Shown here: positions 10,306 to 20,350 of the stretch, in pieces | How positions within the stretch are numbered: the first letter of the stretch is position 1 | Layout: each line of letters opens with the position of its first letter | Position numbers and translations under genes: made by a program | Notes under the pieces: model-generated | What the model was told of the DNA's origin: nothing | What the model saw: the letters and a program-made list of their open reading frames with translations, nothing else | Databases searched by the model: none | Origin: Choanephora cucurbitarum | Taxonomy: Eukaryota > Mucoromycota > Mucoromycetes > Mucorales > Choanephoraceae | Length of the DNA stretch: 64,000 nt | Direction: 5' to 3' | NCBI GenBank assembly: GCA_025331435.1 | Contig: JAIWNI010000018.1 | Span: 310,001 to 374,000 of the forward strand

Positions 10306-10446
10306 CCCATCCCAGTCAACCTTTGAAATAATTAATACTAGGCTTGCATTAGAGAAAAACTTAAAAAATATAATTACTGAAAATAAAAGCGTGGCTCGGA
10401 GAGCTAATACCACATCTTTCGTGTTCGCTTCGGCAACCTGTTTATT
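10222..10446. repeat. Inverted repeat arms at DIRS 3' end (internal complementary region)
   Basis: Arm 1 at 10222-10261 and arm 2 at 10407-10446 are reverse complements at all but one or two positions over about 40 bp (core ggttgccgaagcga). They are separated by ~145 bp. Position and orientation fit the complementary region that DIRS elements use to circularise. Confidence 0.75.
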
Positions 10447-10677
10447 GTTTTAAAGGCGTTTTTATGACTTAACCCCCAATTAATGGTCAGTTGGGTGTGT
10501 TTTCGGGGTTCAAACTCCCGATTTTTTTTACAGTGATGGGATATGGAGTGAGAGAAAGTGTTTGTAACAATTGAAGGTTTTAAGGCGTATAACTTCTGTT
10601 TCCTATGATTAACAATAAGCAGACTCAACAACTGAATGGCATGTAAAAAAAAGAAACAACAAAAGCAGAGGGTATAT

Positions 10678-12454
10678 TTATTGGAGCTTCTTTGAAGCGA
10701 GCTTTGGTGTGAAGAACACCGTTTTGTCTATGACTACTTTGAATTCTTCATCATCATCTTGTGTGCTATTATTTTTTTCCTCCTCCTCTTCATCATCTTT
10801 CTCATCATCTTTTTTCTCTTCTTCATCATCATTATCTTCTCTTTCTTCTTCTTCATTACCATTATCTTCTTCTTCTTCTTCTTCTTCTTCATTGTCTTCT
10901 TGTTTGTCTTCTTCCAAAGAAAGCCAAAACTCCTAAAATGGCATTTTTTTTTGTTAGTCTCATGTTTCTATCCTTGATTTTCAGTATAGATGCAGTACCT
11001 TCAACTCAAAAAATGCAAGCAATGCATTCAGCAGCTTATCCTGCTGCAGCTCACTTTGATTGCTTGGCAGGTCTATTTCTCTTACCAAGATAGCCACGTA
11101 CATCTTCTGATATGGCAGCAGCGCATATACGTAGCCGCTCAAACCGTTGAAGTCCAGTCCCATGATTTTATTGATCTTGCAGCCGGCTTTCTTCATCTGG
11201 TTTAATATACACTTGTTTATCCTCATGCTCTTGCTTTCCTGGCATAAAGAAAGCGTGCTGCGGCTGCTGCTTCCTGCTCTACTGGTCTTCTGCTTCTTTT
11301 CTGAGCTGCGCTTGAATTCAATTGCGCAGATTTCTTTGCCAGCGCCAGTTTTCACAAGGACATCAATCTTGCGTCCGCCAACGTTTCTACTGCTACTACT
11401 ACTGAATGTCAGCTCATTGGCCAACATCGTTTCTTTTGTTGAAAAGCATTCTGTCTCGCCACTACATGAAACTGTAATTAGTTAAGGCGCCTATGTAATA
11501 AAACCATATATTTACGGGTGGAGCACAATATCTGTATCATTTAAGATATTCATAAAGACGAGCATATTACAAACCGCACCTCCATTGCGGTAATAAAATT
11601 AGCACCTACGCTGCGCTCTGGTCAATTTTATTGACCTTCATTATGGTACGGTACGCTGCGCTTTGTAAGATGCTCGTATTCATAAAGATATTGTCGATCA
11701 ATGAAACATAATTTGTTTCAGCCTTTCTCTTTCTGTACATCCCAAGATGCAAAAACCTATTATAAATGGTCAGTATTTTACACATGCTAAGTAGAATTTG
11801 TATATATCGCACGCACAAAAACTGAAAAACAAGACGAACTTGATTTTCTAAGGTAGCAGCGTTTTTGCCCACTTCGACTTTGAAGTTTGGGTCTTCTTTT
11901 CTTGCTTCCTATAAAAAAAAAGAAGGTTAGTGTTTCTTTTTTATACTAAAATAATTAAGCTGGTTTACCTTCTTTAGTTCTTCTAGAACATCTTTTATTT
12001 TTTGTTGCTTATCACTTTCAAGACAACCAATATGCTTCATAGGTTTCTTCTGGCAGATGCTTCTTGATTATTTCTTGGTATTCTTTAGAGCTAACGTTGA
12101 CAATACCAGACAAGCTCAACCTATTCAAGACAGTCATGTCAAAGCCAATTTTAAAACAAAAATAGATAAACTTACTTCAACACTTCCTTCTCAACCTTTT
12201 TTGAGTTGTTAAAGGACTTCAACAACTGATACGAAATCGTATTCAGGAAGCAAGTTTTCGTATTGATCAAGGAATCAATCTCTACAACATACTCTCTTCT
12301 TCTGTCTTCAAGGTCTTCTACATCCTCGAACTATTCAGAGTAAATTTATAAAGAACTATTTGAAGCCGCTTATACATACCTCACCAAAACACCACTCCAT
12401 CAACTTTGAGCGCAAGGTGCTGGTTGCATGGCTCATATTTGCCTCTTTCTTCTT
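10678..12454 (-). pseudogene. Multi-exon lineage-specific gene with PD-(D/E)XK-like domain, disrupted
   Basis: Reconstructed minus-strand exons: 12380-12454, 12176-12330, 11969-12120, 11516-11908 (interrupted by a 120-bp MITE), 10999-11461 and 10678-10932. All junctions are GT-AG. The product has an N-terminal helical part, then LHP-GETECFSTKE, GGRKIDVLVK, ICAIEFKR and MRINKCILNQMK, IMGLDFNGLSGY, and an acidic tail encoded by GAA/GAT repeats. Asp of KIDVLV and Glu/Lys of AIEFKR form the D...ExK pattern of PD-(D/E)XK nucleases (inferred from motif only). Two lesions are clear: a frameshift in the 11969-12120 exon (YEAYWLS-stop versus HIGCLESDKQQK) and the MITE, whose 130 added bases shift the frame. 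I believe it belongs to a repeated Mucorales family of unknown function. Confidence 0.65.
11558..11677. mobile_element. 120-bp MITE with 20-bp inverted repeats and 10-bp target duplication
   Basis: The ends ACGAGCATATTACAAACC (11558 on) and the reverse complement ACGAGCATCTTACAAAGC (ending 11677) match at 17 of 20 positions. The element is flanked by a perfect 10-bp direct repeat attcataaag (11548-11557 and 11678-11687). It carries no ORF. A target duplication of 9-10 bp is typical of Mutator-like elements, so it is probably a MULE-derived MITE. It lies within an exon of the nuclease-like pseudogene. Confidence 0.8.
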
Positions 12455-12467
12455 CTATATATATATA

Positions 12468-13145
12468 CAGTGTGAACGGAAATAAGTTGCGGATCTTAAA
12501 TTTAATAAGTACCTTACACCATAAAGGATGTCCGTCATAGTCTTCATCTTAAAACACCTGGAGTATGCTCCTACATGGCATGGAGCAATGTCTTCCTACA
12601 ACATGTAGTCAATGTTAGTCTTCCCAGACTCTTTTTCAATCCAAGGAAGGCAACAATCAACCAAACATTGAACAAATACCTTTCGATCAATTGATCCATG
12701 CTGTACCACAAGAGGGCCAACATCATTTGCATGAAAGCATCCCCATACCATCACAGAACCCAAGCCAAACGTGAGTCTTTATGTCTGGGCTTCAGAGCTG
12801 GCTTTATTGTTGCGGCACATGATTTGAAGTTCATACGACCCAAGGCTACTCGAAAAGTGGTCAAAGAGACCTTCTTGCCAAAACTCAAAAATGACGCTGT
12901 TGAGGTCAAGATCTCTGGTGATCTGAGCAATGTTGTTTTGATACATAAAAGTGCCAGCTCAACTACCATAACTATATTCGGAAAGATGCTTGATAGCTTC
13001 TTTGGATGTAGGAACAACTGTCGAAGTGCTTATTTTCGTATGTTTATTAAGAAAAGAGTGATGAAAAGACTAACAAAGAACAACAATGGGTTACGTGTTC
13101 AAATCGCGGAGTTTGTAAATCCGCAGCTTATTTCGGTTCATACTG
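12468..13145 (-). mobile_element. Tc1-like DNA transposon, internally deleted (678 bp)
   Basis: The ends CAGTGTGAACGGAAATAAG (12468 on) and the reverse complement CAGTATGAACCGAAATAAG (ending 13145) form imperfect inverted repeats of about 30 bp, flanked by TA (12466-12467 and 13146-13147). The interior encodes a decayed Tc1 transposase on the minus strand. At under 700 bp it is shorter than the usual Tc1 size, so central parts are deleted. It sits just upstream of exon 12380-12454 of the nuclease-like pseudogene, apparently in an intron. Confidence 0.83.
12520..13030 (-). pseudogene. Tc1 transposase remnant
   Basis: Minus-strand translation gives, in order, a Tc1 helix-turn-helix segment (KKVSLTTFRVALGRMNFKS, then AATIKPALKPRHKDSRLAW), then after a deletion SVMVWGCFHANDVGPLVVQ and GSIDRKVFVQCLVDCCLPW, then EDIAPCHVGAYSRCFKMK with an in-frame stop before it. 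VWGCF...GPL and the D-x-APxH-like EDIAPCH are standard Tc1/mariner landmarks. The first catalytic Asp region and the C-terminal D/E region are missing, so the protein is inactive. Confidence 0.8.
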
Positions 13146-13147
13146 TA

Positions 13148-13872
13148 TATATATATATTTGCAGTTAGTGTAGCGTCAATCTTTATTCAAGAGGATTTAT
13201 TAATGAGCACCACGCTGTAGGTAGCGAACCAGAGTTTTTATAGTATAAAGATGAATTGATGAGGACTTATTACTCGTACTTAATATCTTTCCTTTGATTT
13301 CTAATAGTCGCAGGAATACTTTTAATTACGAATAGTATCTTATTATACAAGCTTATTATTTCTTCAACGTTTGACGTGAAGTTTGTAAAGTATTTGTATT
13401 ATTTGATGCAAAGTCAGAAGAATTACAACACGTCTATTTCCCTCGGTTTAGAGAGTTTCTGATGAGATTATAATATTAAAGTAAAGAATGCTAGATTTGT
13501 TTCGTTAAAGAATATTTTCTAACACGTTTATTTCTTAGTATTATATTTATATCAATGCTTCTTTCGATGAGAAAGTTTATTCAATATAAATATAGAGATT
13601 GGATTATCTTCTTGAGGAAGATATCTTTTTAATAATACGGAAAAAGAAAAAGAGATTGGTATAGGTTTGTTTCAAGATTTTTCTCCCGTAGGATTGCTTT
13701 CTTGTTTAGCAGTTATGATTTTTAATGTGAAGAAAAGACTTGCTTGTTTATTTTATCGAAAATTATGGGGGTTTTTATATTTGATATTTGGGATAATCAT
13801 GTGACATCCTATATCTTATCTTGGGTTATGACCACTTTTACATTAGAAAAAAAGGGCTAAAAAAGTATTTAC
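13148..13872. other. AT-rich stretch without recognisable gene
   Basis: Very AT-rich, stop-dense in all frames, and no repeats or RNA genes recognised. If the flanking exons (12380-12454 and 13873-14109) once belonged to one gene, this would be part of an intron or a further decayed insertion. Confidence 0.4.
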
Positions 13873-14109
13873 TATTTAGCTTCTCATAGAGGTCTTTCCA
13901 TCTTGATTCAGGTACTTGATAATATAGCTTTATCTTTCTCACAAGATCAGGCTTATATTTCTTAAAGGCAGCTCGATACCTTTTAACCCAAGCATCTTTA
14001 AGGTTTGTATGCTTTATATAATTATTTGTTGAAATAATTATTGATTGATATTCGGTTAAAAAGCGGCCAAGCGTGAAGTCTTCAGACTGAATAAAAAAAT
14101 TTTCAAGCT
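13873..14109 (-). pseudogene. Isolated coding exon of unknown protein
   Basis: On the minus strand an open frame with no start codon runs from a splice-acceptor-like TTATTAG (14110-14112) to a donor-like GTAAATAC (13871-13872). It encodes a basic, helical-looking peptide (SEDFTLGRFLTEYQ, NLKDAWVKRYRAAFKKYK, VPESRWKDLYEKLN). The codons look like real coding sequence, with no stop over ~79 codons in an AT-rich region. It is cut off upstream by the truncated IS630 copy. It could be an upstream exon of the pseudogene at 10678-12454 or belong to another gene. Confidence 0.45.
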
Positions 14110-14148
14110 CTAATAATTACATTCAGTATCAATACAGCTTTGAGATAA

Positions 14149-15032
14149 GCTATCACCTAACCACTCCAAAACTCTCTCTCTCTTCTCAACTCCAAAGTTC
14201 TTTGAGCCGTTCTTGCTGCTACACCTGGCTCCAGTTTTTTAAGCGTCAATGAAGCATGACGGAGAAGATGTCTATGAAGACTTGACAGGTTAAGCGATTG
14301 AATAGAAGGGAAACTTTTCAGGCAATGCATCCCTTGCTTGCCAAAGTACTGCTTCAGGCTTCTTGTCAAAGTAACTGCAAAGAAAGTCTGTATGACACGG
14401 CTCAAGCTTCTTTGGTGGAGCACTCGGCTTTTTTTTTGGCCAGGAAGACGCTTTTCATTGTCATCTTTGTACTGCTTGACGTAATGCTGGGCTATTCTTT
14501 CAACTATTCCCACAATAAATCCAGTCTTACGTGCTGAAAGGCCCTGTTCAATGACAAGATCCAACAGTTCCTGGATCTGTTCAGGGGCATACGATCTGTA
14601 TGAACCTCTGACTTTCGCTTCGCTTTTCTTTTTTTTTTTCTTATCACCTTTGCTTCCAGATTCGATGCTTGGCTCGTTAGGCTCACTGTTCTCGGTTTGT
14701 TGCTTCTTGTTCTCTTCTTTCCGAGCTGTCTCATAATCTGCAAGGTTCAACAACTTTTTCAAGCTTGGTTCTTGCTTCTTTTTTTTTCATCAGGCTCACC
14801 GTTTTCCCAGTAGTGCCACTCGAGATTTACTGTCTCGACAATGTTGCCAACCTGATGCTCTATCTCCATAGGATCATATCTTGGAATCTCGTCCATGATG
14901 TTGAAACAGTGCATGTATTCGTCTGGAATATCCTTTGTAGTCATTTTTAAGGGGTGAAAGAAAGTACGCAAAATTAAAAACACTATCCGCAAAATAAAAA
15001 GACAAGTCCGCAAACTGAAAAAAAAAATCCAA
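14149..15032 (-). mobile_element. IS630/Tc1-like transposon, copy 2 (5' half only)
   Basis: Inverted relative to copy 1. The outer end (TTGGATTTTT... on the minus strand, ending at 15032) is followed by TA (15033-15034). The transposase coding part appears identical to copy 1 down to GTGATAGC, where similarity stops abruptly at 14149. The half carrying the DDE catalytic domain and the second inverted repeat are missing. The terminal region differs from copy 1: one TTTTGCGGA unit is absent and the poly(A) insert is not present. Confidence 0.88.
14157..14944 (-). pseudogene. IS630-like transposase, N-terminal half, frameshifted
   Basis: Same protein segments as copy 1: MTTKDIPDEYMHC from 14944, then after the 9-A frame break KKLLNLADYETARKEENK and so on to REREFWSG at 14157. 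The predicted 201-residue middle frame is identical between the copies, including the wrong-frame stretches. The DDE domain is lost. Confidence 0.85.
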
Positions 15033-16105
15033 TAGTCATGATTCGTTCCTGGAAAGTAAAAAAAAGCTGGGTTAATGGTTTCTTTTACAATATTAGAGTC
15101 TATCTTGATCAACCCATGTATTCTTGTTTTGTGGTCACTATCAAAGGACTACTATAAAAAGGCCAAAGATAGCTAGTGATAACAACCGTGTCGATATGAA
15201 GTAGCTTAACTTTTGTCTTTTTTTTTTCAAGTACAATCTCATAAGACTAAAAATCAAAAATTATATTGGCTCATTGAACTACTAATATATGAATAGATTA
15301 CCAAAAAAAAAAAAACGTTCTGTATGTACCTTTGACTTATATAGCAGCTCAAATCGTAATCTCGTGTTCTGCAAAATGTAAAGCCAAATCTTCTAAACAA
15401 ATTGGGTTTTACATTTTGGGGGAGCTGAATTCTTGACACCTATCGTTCATTCATTTGACTTCAATATTAGACTCTCTATGCACTACCGCTTTTCAATGAT
15501 TACTGTACATTTAAGATCAAATTCGGAAACGATGCATTCAAGATCTGTGTAACTTTATGTCTCGATGTTTCATTTTAGAGAAAAAAAGGTACAAGGTCTT
15601 TTCTTGACCTCTCTCCTTTATGTCTATCGTTTAAGAAAATACACACAAAAAGCAGGGTAAAAAGAGGCACTTTAGGACTGAATACATTCAGTCAGAAGGA
15701 GAGGTTGGCTGCTGAGACAGGCAAGCCAAATAGGCTGATGATTGAGACCATTGGAGAAACATATAAAGTGAATATCTACATAGTCTATTTTTTGAATGTT
15801 TCAGTTTAAATTTCTTTCAATATCAGCTCAAACAGCAATGTATGAAGGCCATTTAAGCAATAATATAGATATATTCAACACTAAAAAAAATATATACAAT
15901 CAGAGAGACATCGAGTGCATTAGCTTCATTTTGACAGTTAACAATAGATCCAAAAAGAGAAGTGGCACACAGGGTGAGAAAAAGGGGGCGGAGTTCAAAT
16001 ACTCAACTGACTTCTTTCAATTTGACGGAACACTACTCATCCGTCAGATTGAGGCGCTTCCAATCAATTTCTCTGCTGAGGAGGCTAAGGGGGGCTGGAG
16101 AGAGA

Positions 16106-16133
16106 GGAGGAGGAGGAGGAGGAGGAGGAGGAG
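16106..16133. repeat. GGA trinucleotide microsatellite
   Basis: About nine tandem (AGG) units in an otherwise AT-rich intergenic region. Confidence 0.85.
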
Positions 16134-16332
16134 AGAAGCTCAAGAAAATCTATATCCAATTCATGGAAATCTGAATCCTTGTGCCAAACTAAGTAGTGCC
16201 GTGGGCCGTTTATCTTAAAGAGTTCCTTATTAATCTAAAGCAGAGCTAATAGGACGGCACGCTCTCAATAAGGCACCATCATTAGTGTTTTCGGGGTACT
16301 TTATGCTTAAAGCCGGTTAATTTTTCTTGTAG

Positions 16333-16477
16333 AAAACAAAGAAAGGTTTATAGGCTTGATAAAGTCAAGCGAGTTCATTGTAACTTCAATTTGATTTCTG
16401 ACATGTTTGATCGACATGAGTTAATTAGATACCCTCATTCTGTCATTAGCAACAGATTTCGTAAGCAAGCTGTATAG
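16333..16477 (+). pseudogene. Possible exon remnant of unknown gene
   Basis: Follows an acceptor-like TTTTTCTTGTAG and stays open for ~48 codons (KQRKVYRLDKVKRVHCNF, FDRHELIRYPHSVISNRFRK) to TAG at 16475-16477. Composition is protein-like and basic. There is no start and no recognised family, so it may be chance. Confidence 0.25.
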
Positions 16478-16758
16478 CAAGCCAAACAAAGGAAACAGCG
16501 AAACAAGGAGCCATGATAACAGCTGAGATACCTATACAGTGTCCCGACTAAAACCTTCAAATTTATATTCGGACAAGACGCTTACTTAAAGTTGCTAATT
16601 GTGTACGCTGCTTGGAAGGTGTGCACAAACTCTACTAGTGCGATTCTTCGCTGGTGCAACTTCCCTTTGCGTAATCTTTTTCCGGAAATGGTTTTTGGGT
16701 TTCTAAAAAGGTAGTACTGTCACTTTTGGGGGGAGGGCAATTGATTCCGGTTTGAAGC

Positions 16759-16766
16759 TATAAATA
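16759..16766 (+). promoter_or_regulatory. TATA box of S28 protease gene
   Basis: TATAAATA lies only 2 bp before ATG 16769 but 56 bp before ATG 16823. A TATA box normally directs initiation tens of bases downstream, so it argues for 16823 as the true start codon. Confidence 0.6.
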
Positions 16767-16822
16767 CGATGCCTTTCAGTCAATTGTTTTCCTCTCTTTT
16801 CATCTTATTTTGTTTGCGTATT

Positions 16823-18679
16823 ATGATCCTAACAAAGTCTGCTATCGGTCTTGTCCTTCTCAGTGTCAATTGCTTCGTTTCAGGCTCATTCCTGCTAGGA
16901 AACCCAAAGTTAGGTAGAATCTCACACTCTGATGCACATGCCCGCATCTTCTCTTCAGCTTCCAATCAACCAGCCAATGAAACGGTAAAAGAGGAATCTA
17001 TGCCTGCAAGATATGGTACCTTCTATATGGACATGCCTCTAGATCATTTTTCAAAAGACAATGTGACGTTCAGGAACCGATACTGGGTCAACACAGATTA
17101 TTATCAACCCAATGGACCTATCATCTGTAAGTTATCCGGAAAGAGGCTTTGAGATCATGAACTAACTTGGGATGTATCCGCTCTTTTTTTCAAAAGTTGC
17201 CAATGGTGGTGAATCAGCTGTTGATAATCCAGCCTATATTATGGTGAACACTACCATGGCTCAGTTGGCAAAGAAATTAAATGGTGCATTCATCTTGATG
17301 GAACATCGTTTCTATGGTGACTCTCGTCCTTTAGCCAATGGTTTTGTAAGCTTCCTTGTTTTGCTCATTGAAAAAGAATATGTATTTAATTATCTTTTTT
17401 TTTTTACGCATAGAATTATTCAACTGAGGTCGTTTCCAAACTGAATACAGACCAAGCTCTTGCTGACATGGCTTATCTATTGAAAAATGTCAAGGTAATA
17501 CAATTCTCTCATTCTATAAATAGTTTCTGACAGAAAAAACAATGTTTAGCTTGCCGATAAAAAAATTCCTAGTGTACCTGAAACCAAAGTAATTGTCTAT
17601 GGTTGTAGTTATAGTGGAAACTTGGCTGCCTGGATGAAGCAAACATACCCTGAACTTGTCTATGCTGCAGTAGCATCCTCTGCCCCTGTACAGGCACAGT
17701 TTGACTTTTACCAATACTTTGATCCTATCATTCGATATGGTCGTCCTGCCTGTGTCCAAGCTATTGAACAAATGATTGCGTACGTAGATAAAATCCTCAG
17801 CGGCAGTTCTACGCAAGCTGTAAATGAACTCAAGCAATTGTACGGTGTTCCGGACTTGTATGATGATGACTTTGCCTCGTGTAACGTATTCATGCCTTTG
17901 TGTTACTTTCAAAGTTAAACTAAAAAAGAAAAAAATTATATAGATCTTACTACTGCCATCGCTTCTTATTGGCAATACGGTGTTTCAGCTACTCGTGATC
18001 AATTTGACGAACTCATCTGTCAGAAATCATTCAATTCAAGCAGCGTAGAGGAAAATGTCAAGTCCTATGCCAATTTCTTGAGACCCTATGTTAACGAGAC
18101 TTACTGTGATGGTTACAAGGACATGACCACCTGTCTTGATTCACACAATGCAACCAGTATCCAAGAACAAAAGGCTACAAGTCCTGACAATGCCGCATGG
18201 ATGTATCAAACATGTACTGAATACGGTTATTTCCAAACTGCAGCACCTGAAGGACATCCTAGTGTTGTATCCAGAAAACTCGATATCAAATGGTTTGAAA
18301 GAGGATGCAAGCTTTACTTTGGCAACCAAGTTCCCAAAAAACCCAAGATTTCACAAATCAACAAAAAGTACAAGGGATGGAACATCAACCTTGACCGCAT
18401 ACTCTGGATTGATGGCGAATACGACAACTGGAGAGAGCTTAGTGTCCATAGCCCTGCAGTCAAAAGATCCTTTGATGGCAATCAAACATTATCTATCATC
18501 ATTCCAAAAGCAACACACTGTCTTGTAAGTTGATTTAGATGTCAATGTAACATAGAAACTAATCTGCCTCTCTTTATTAGAACTACAACGGTATCACAGA
18601 AAAGACTCCTCAATATTTGAGAGATATTCAAGAGTTGCAATACACAACTTTGAAGAAATGGCTAGACCAAGCAAACTAA
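16823..18679 (+). CDS. Serine carboxypeptidase family S28 (prolyl carboxypeptidase-like), secreted
   Basis: Six exons: 16823-17126, 17197-17345, 17414-17494, 17550-17880, 17944-18524 and 18581-18679, all GT-AG, giving about 514 residues. The N-terminus MILTKSAIGLVLLSVNCF is a signal peptide, so the enzyme should be secreted or vacuolar. S28 hallmarks are present: YWVNTDYYQPNGPI, LMEHRFYGDSRP, nucleophile serine in YGCSYSGNLAAW, catalytic Asp in IDGEYDNW and His in THCLNYNG. S28 peptidases remove residues next to proline from peptide ends. An in-frame upstream ATG (16769) would add 18 residues, but the TATA box at 16759 makes 16823 more likely. Several N-glycosylation sequons (NET, NVT, NTT, NAT) fit a secreted protein. 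Confidence 0.9.
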
Positions 18680-20350
18680 TCCAGCACTTTGCTAGACTGT
18701 TACATAATCAGTCTTTCCTTATTACATAAACTTATTTATTTGTGTTGATCAGTTAATTGTACAAAACTATGTAAATTTGGTTTTCTTTAAATAAACTATA
18801 CGAAACCAGAGATTCTTTTCTATAGCTTATCGTCTTATTTTTCACTTCTTTGATTAGCTTATCAATAAGATAATACTCTGGGAAGTTTCATGGTCAAATA
18901 GGAACTGCAAATTCTAGTCTGAGTTTGCTTTATAATAAAGAAAACATGTTTTAAAAATCTCTCAAGGTACATCTGCATATCAGCGGACAATTCGTTCACC
19001 AATGATAGCATTGCTGATATCTGATGTGAGGAATATACTTTTGGTCACCTAATTTGCTTAAACCTTGCAAATCTAAGGGAGTAGGTTGCAGTTTGTGGTT
19101 GACAAAGATAGCTTGCTTCAATTTAGTGAATTAGTCATTGTCTTTCTCTTAGCCTGAAAACAGCAAGATTAGTGCAATGGTTGATTACACTTTACTACTC
19201 CTACCTGAGTACCTTAAAGATCTTTTTAAGGAAATGCTTGTTTCAGATGTAGCTTTGTCATCTAGTCCTTTTTTTTTTCCAGGACCAAAAAAACCCCCCT
19301 AGACTACCAGCAAATTGGTTCAAACAATGTGGTGGTGTTTCATTTATAGTGAGATTTTTTTTCGTCTACTTCTTGACAAAAAGAGTAACTGAAAGAAAGG
19401 GAATTCTACCTTACTGCTTTTGATTTGATTTTGCATGACAAACACTGCATGTAGTATACTGATGAAATCTTAGCTTAGAGAAATTAAAATAACCTGTTGA
19501 GATCCAGCTTGTTTCATTAAACATCTTTGATCCAACTTGGTCGTTTGATCTCTATTAAGAATGCATATAGAAGCTATAATAGCCATCTCTCTCCAAATGC
19601 TATTGTTCATATGCTTTGTAAGTAAAAGTAGGTCTAGGTCTTTCCTTTTAATTTATTCTCCTATCCAGAACTCTACCTATAAAAACCTGAATCATACTTG
19701 AGTGTGCTTGATGATTGTTCTAGTTTTCTTCTGTTTCTCTGAGAAATTGGCAGGTTGTTTTCAAAGTAAAACTATATGTGGCATGATTATGTGTTTCTCT
19801 AGGAATGAATAGGCACAAGATATATCTTTGCTCTTTAGTTATTCCAGATGTAAAGGTGTTTCATGGGTAACTAAAAAAGAAATCAAGCTTATTGATTTAA
19901 AGAGCGACCGTATCATGAGCCTTTTGTTGAATTAAAAGGAGGTAGCTATGATATATTCGAGAAAGGAAAAGAAAAGGTACTAAGTCTCCATTAAAAAAAG
20001 GAGGAGAAAAGATAAAGATGCTTGCTGAAAGGTAGCTAAACATGAAGTAGTTTGTTAATAGTGGTCCTTGTTGTCTGTGCATTGACCTGTTATTGACATT
20101 TTGTGATAGTACCTTGTGATACGTAATCTTGATGGAGAGTAAGACAAAGGTGAGTTAATGCGGTGGTAATGTCTCGATATGTCTCAACTCGCCCTGGCCT
20201 GCCATACGGTTATTTTTTTTTGCATTTAAAGTTAGGTTTCACTTTTTTAGCGAAAAAATCATTTATTTAAATATTCACCATCTATCTAATTCTCAACTTT
20301 TCTCTTTGACCTCTTTCTTTTTTCTAATAACCTTCTATTCTTTAAAAATC
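18680..20350. other. Intergenic region (1.7 kb)
   Basis: AT-rich with an AATAAA near 18790 for the protease gene. I see no coding exon, tRNA or repeat family. The part close to 20350 is presumably the promoter of the zinc-finger gene. Confidence 0.5.

Larger units (their letters stand above)
6337..10446 (+). mobile_element. DIRS-like tyrosine-recombinase retrotransposon (left end not defined)
   Basis: The order gag-like ORF, reverse transcriptase plus RNase H, then tyrosine recombinase is that of the DIRS order. There is no protease or DDE integrase. An inverted repeat of about 40 bp (10222-10261 / 10407-10446) begins inside the recombinase ORF and matches the internal complementary region of DIRS elements. 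The left terminal repeat could not be recognised. It may lie upstream, displaced by the IS630 and LINE insertions, and the right terminal repeat may extend to about 10640. All three ORFs carry at least one frameshift or stop, so this copy is dead or depends on other copies. Confidence 0.84.
15035..16822. other. Intergenic region, possible decayed coding fragments
   Basis: No intact gene recognised. A frame at about 15655-15785 (GTLGLNTFSQKERLAAETGK) and one at 16333-16477 look coding-like but lack starts. A GGA trinucleotide tract sits at about 16106-16133. The 140-codon ORF at 15796-16218 spans this repeat and has the composition of non-coding DNA. A TATAAATA box for the downstream protease is at 16759-16766. 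Confidence 0.4.

Noticed and set aside
10484..10525. tRNA gene
   Set aside because: A and B boxes and a T-arm are visible, but there is no room for an anticodon arm and no acceptor stem. Kept only as a pol III-like motif.
10709..10977. Poly-serine/phenylalanine ORFs on the plus strand
   Set aside because: They are the antisense reading of the GAA/GAT repeat that encodes the acidic tail of the minus-strand pseudogene.
12698..13168. 156-codon plus-strand ORF
   Set aside because: It lies antisense to the Tc1 transposase remnant and runs through the element's inverted repeat.
15796..16218. 140-codon ORF
   Set aside because: It runs through a GGA microsatellite, has the composition of non-coding DNA and no family match.
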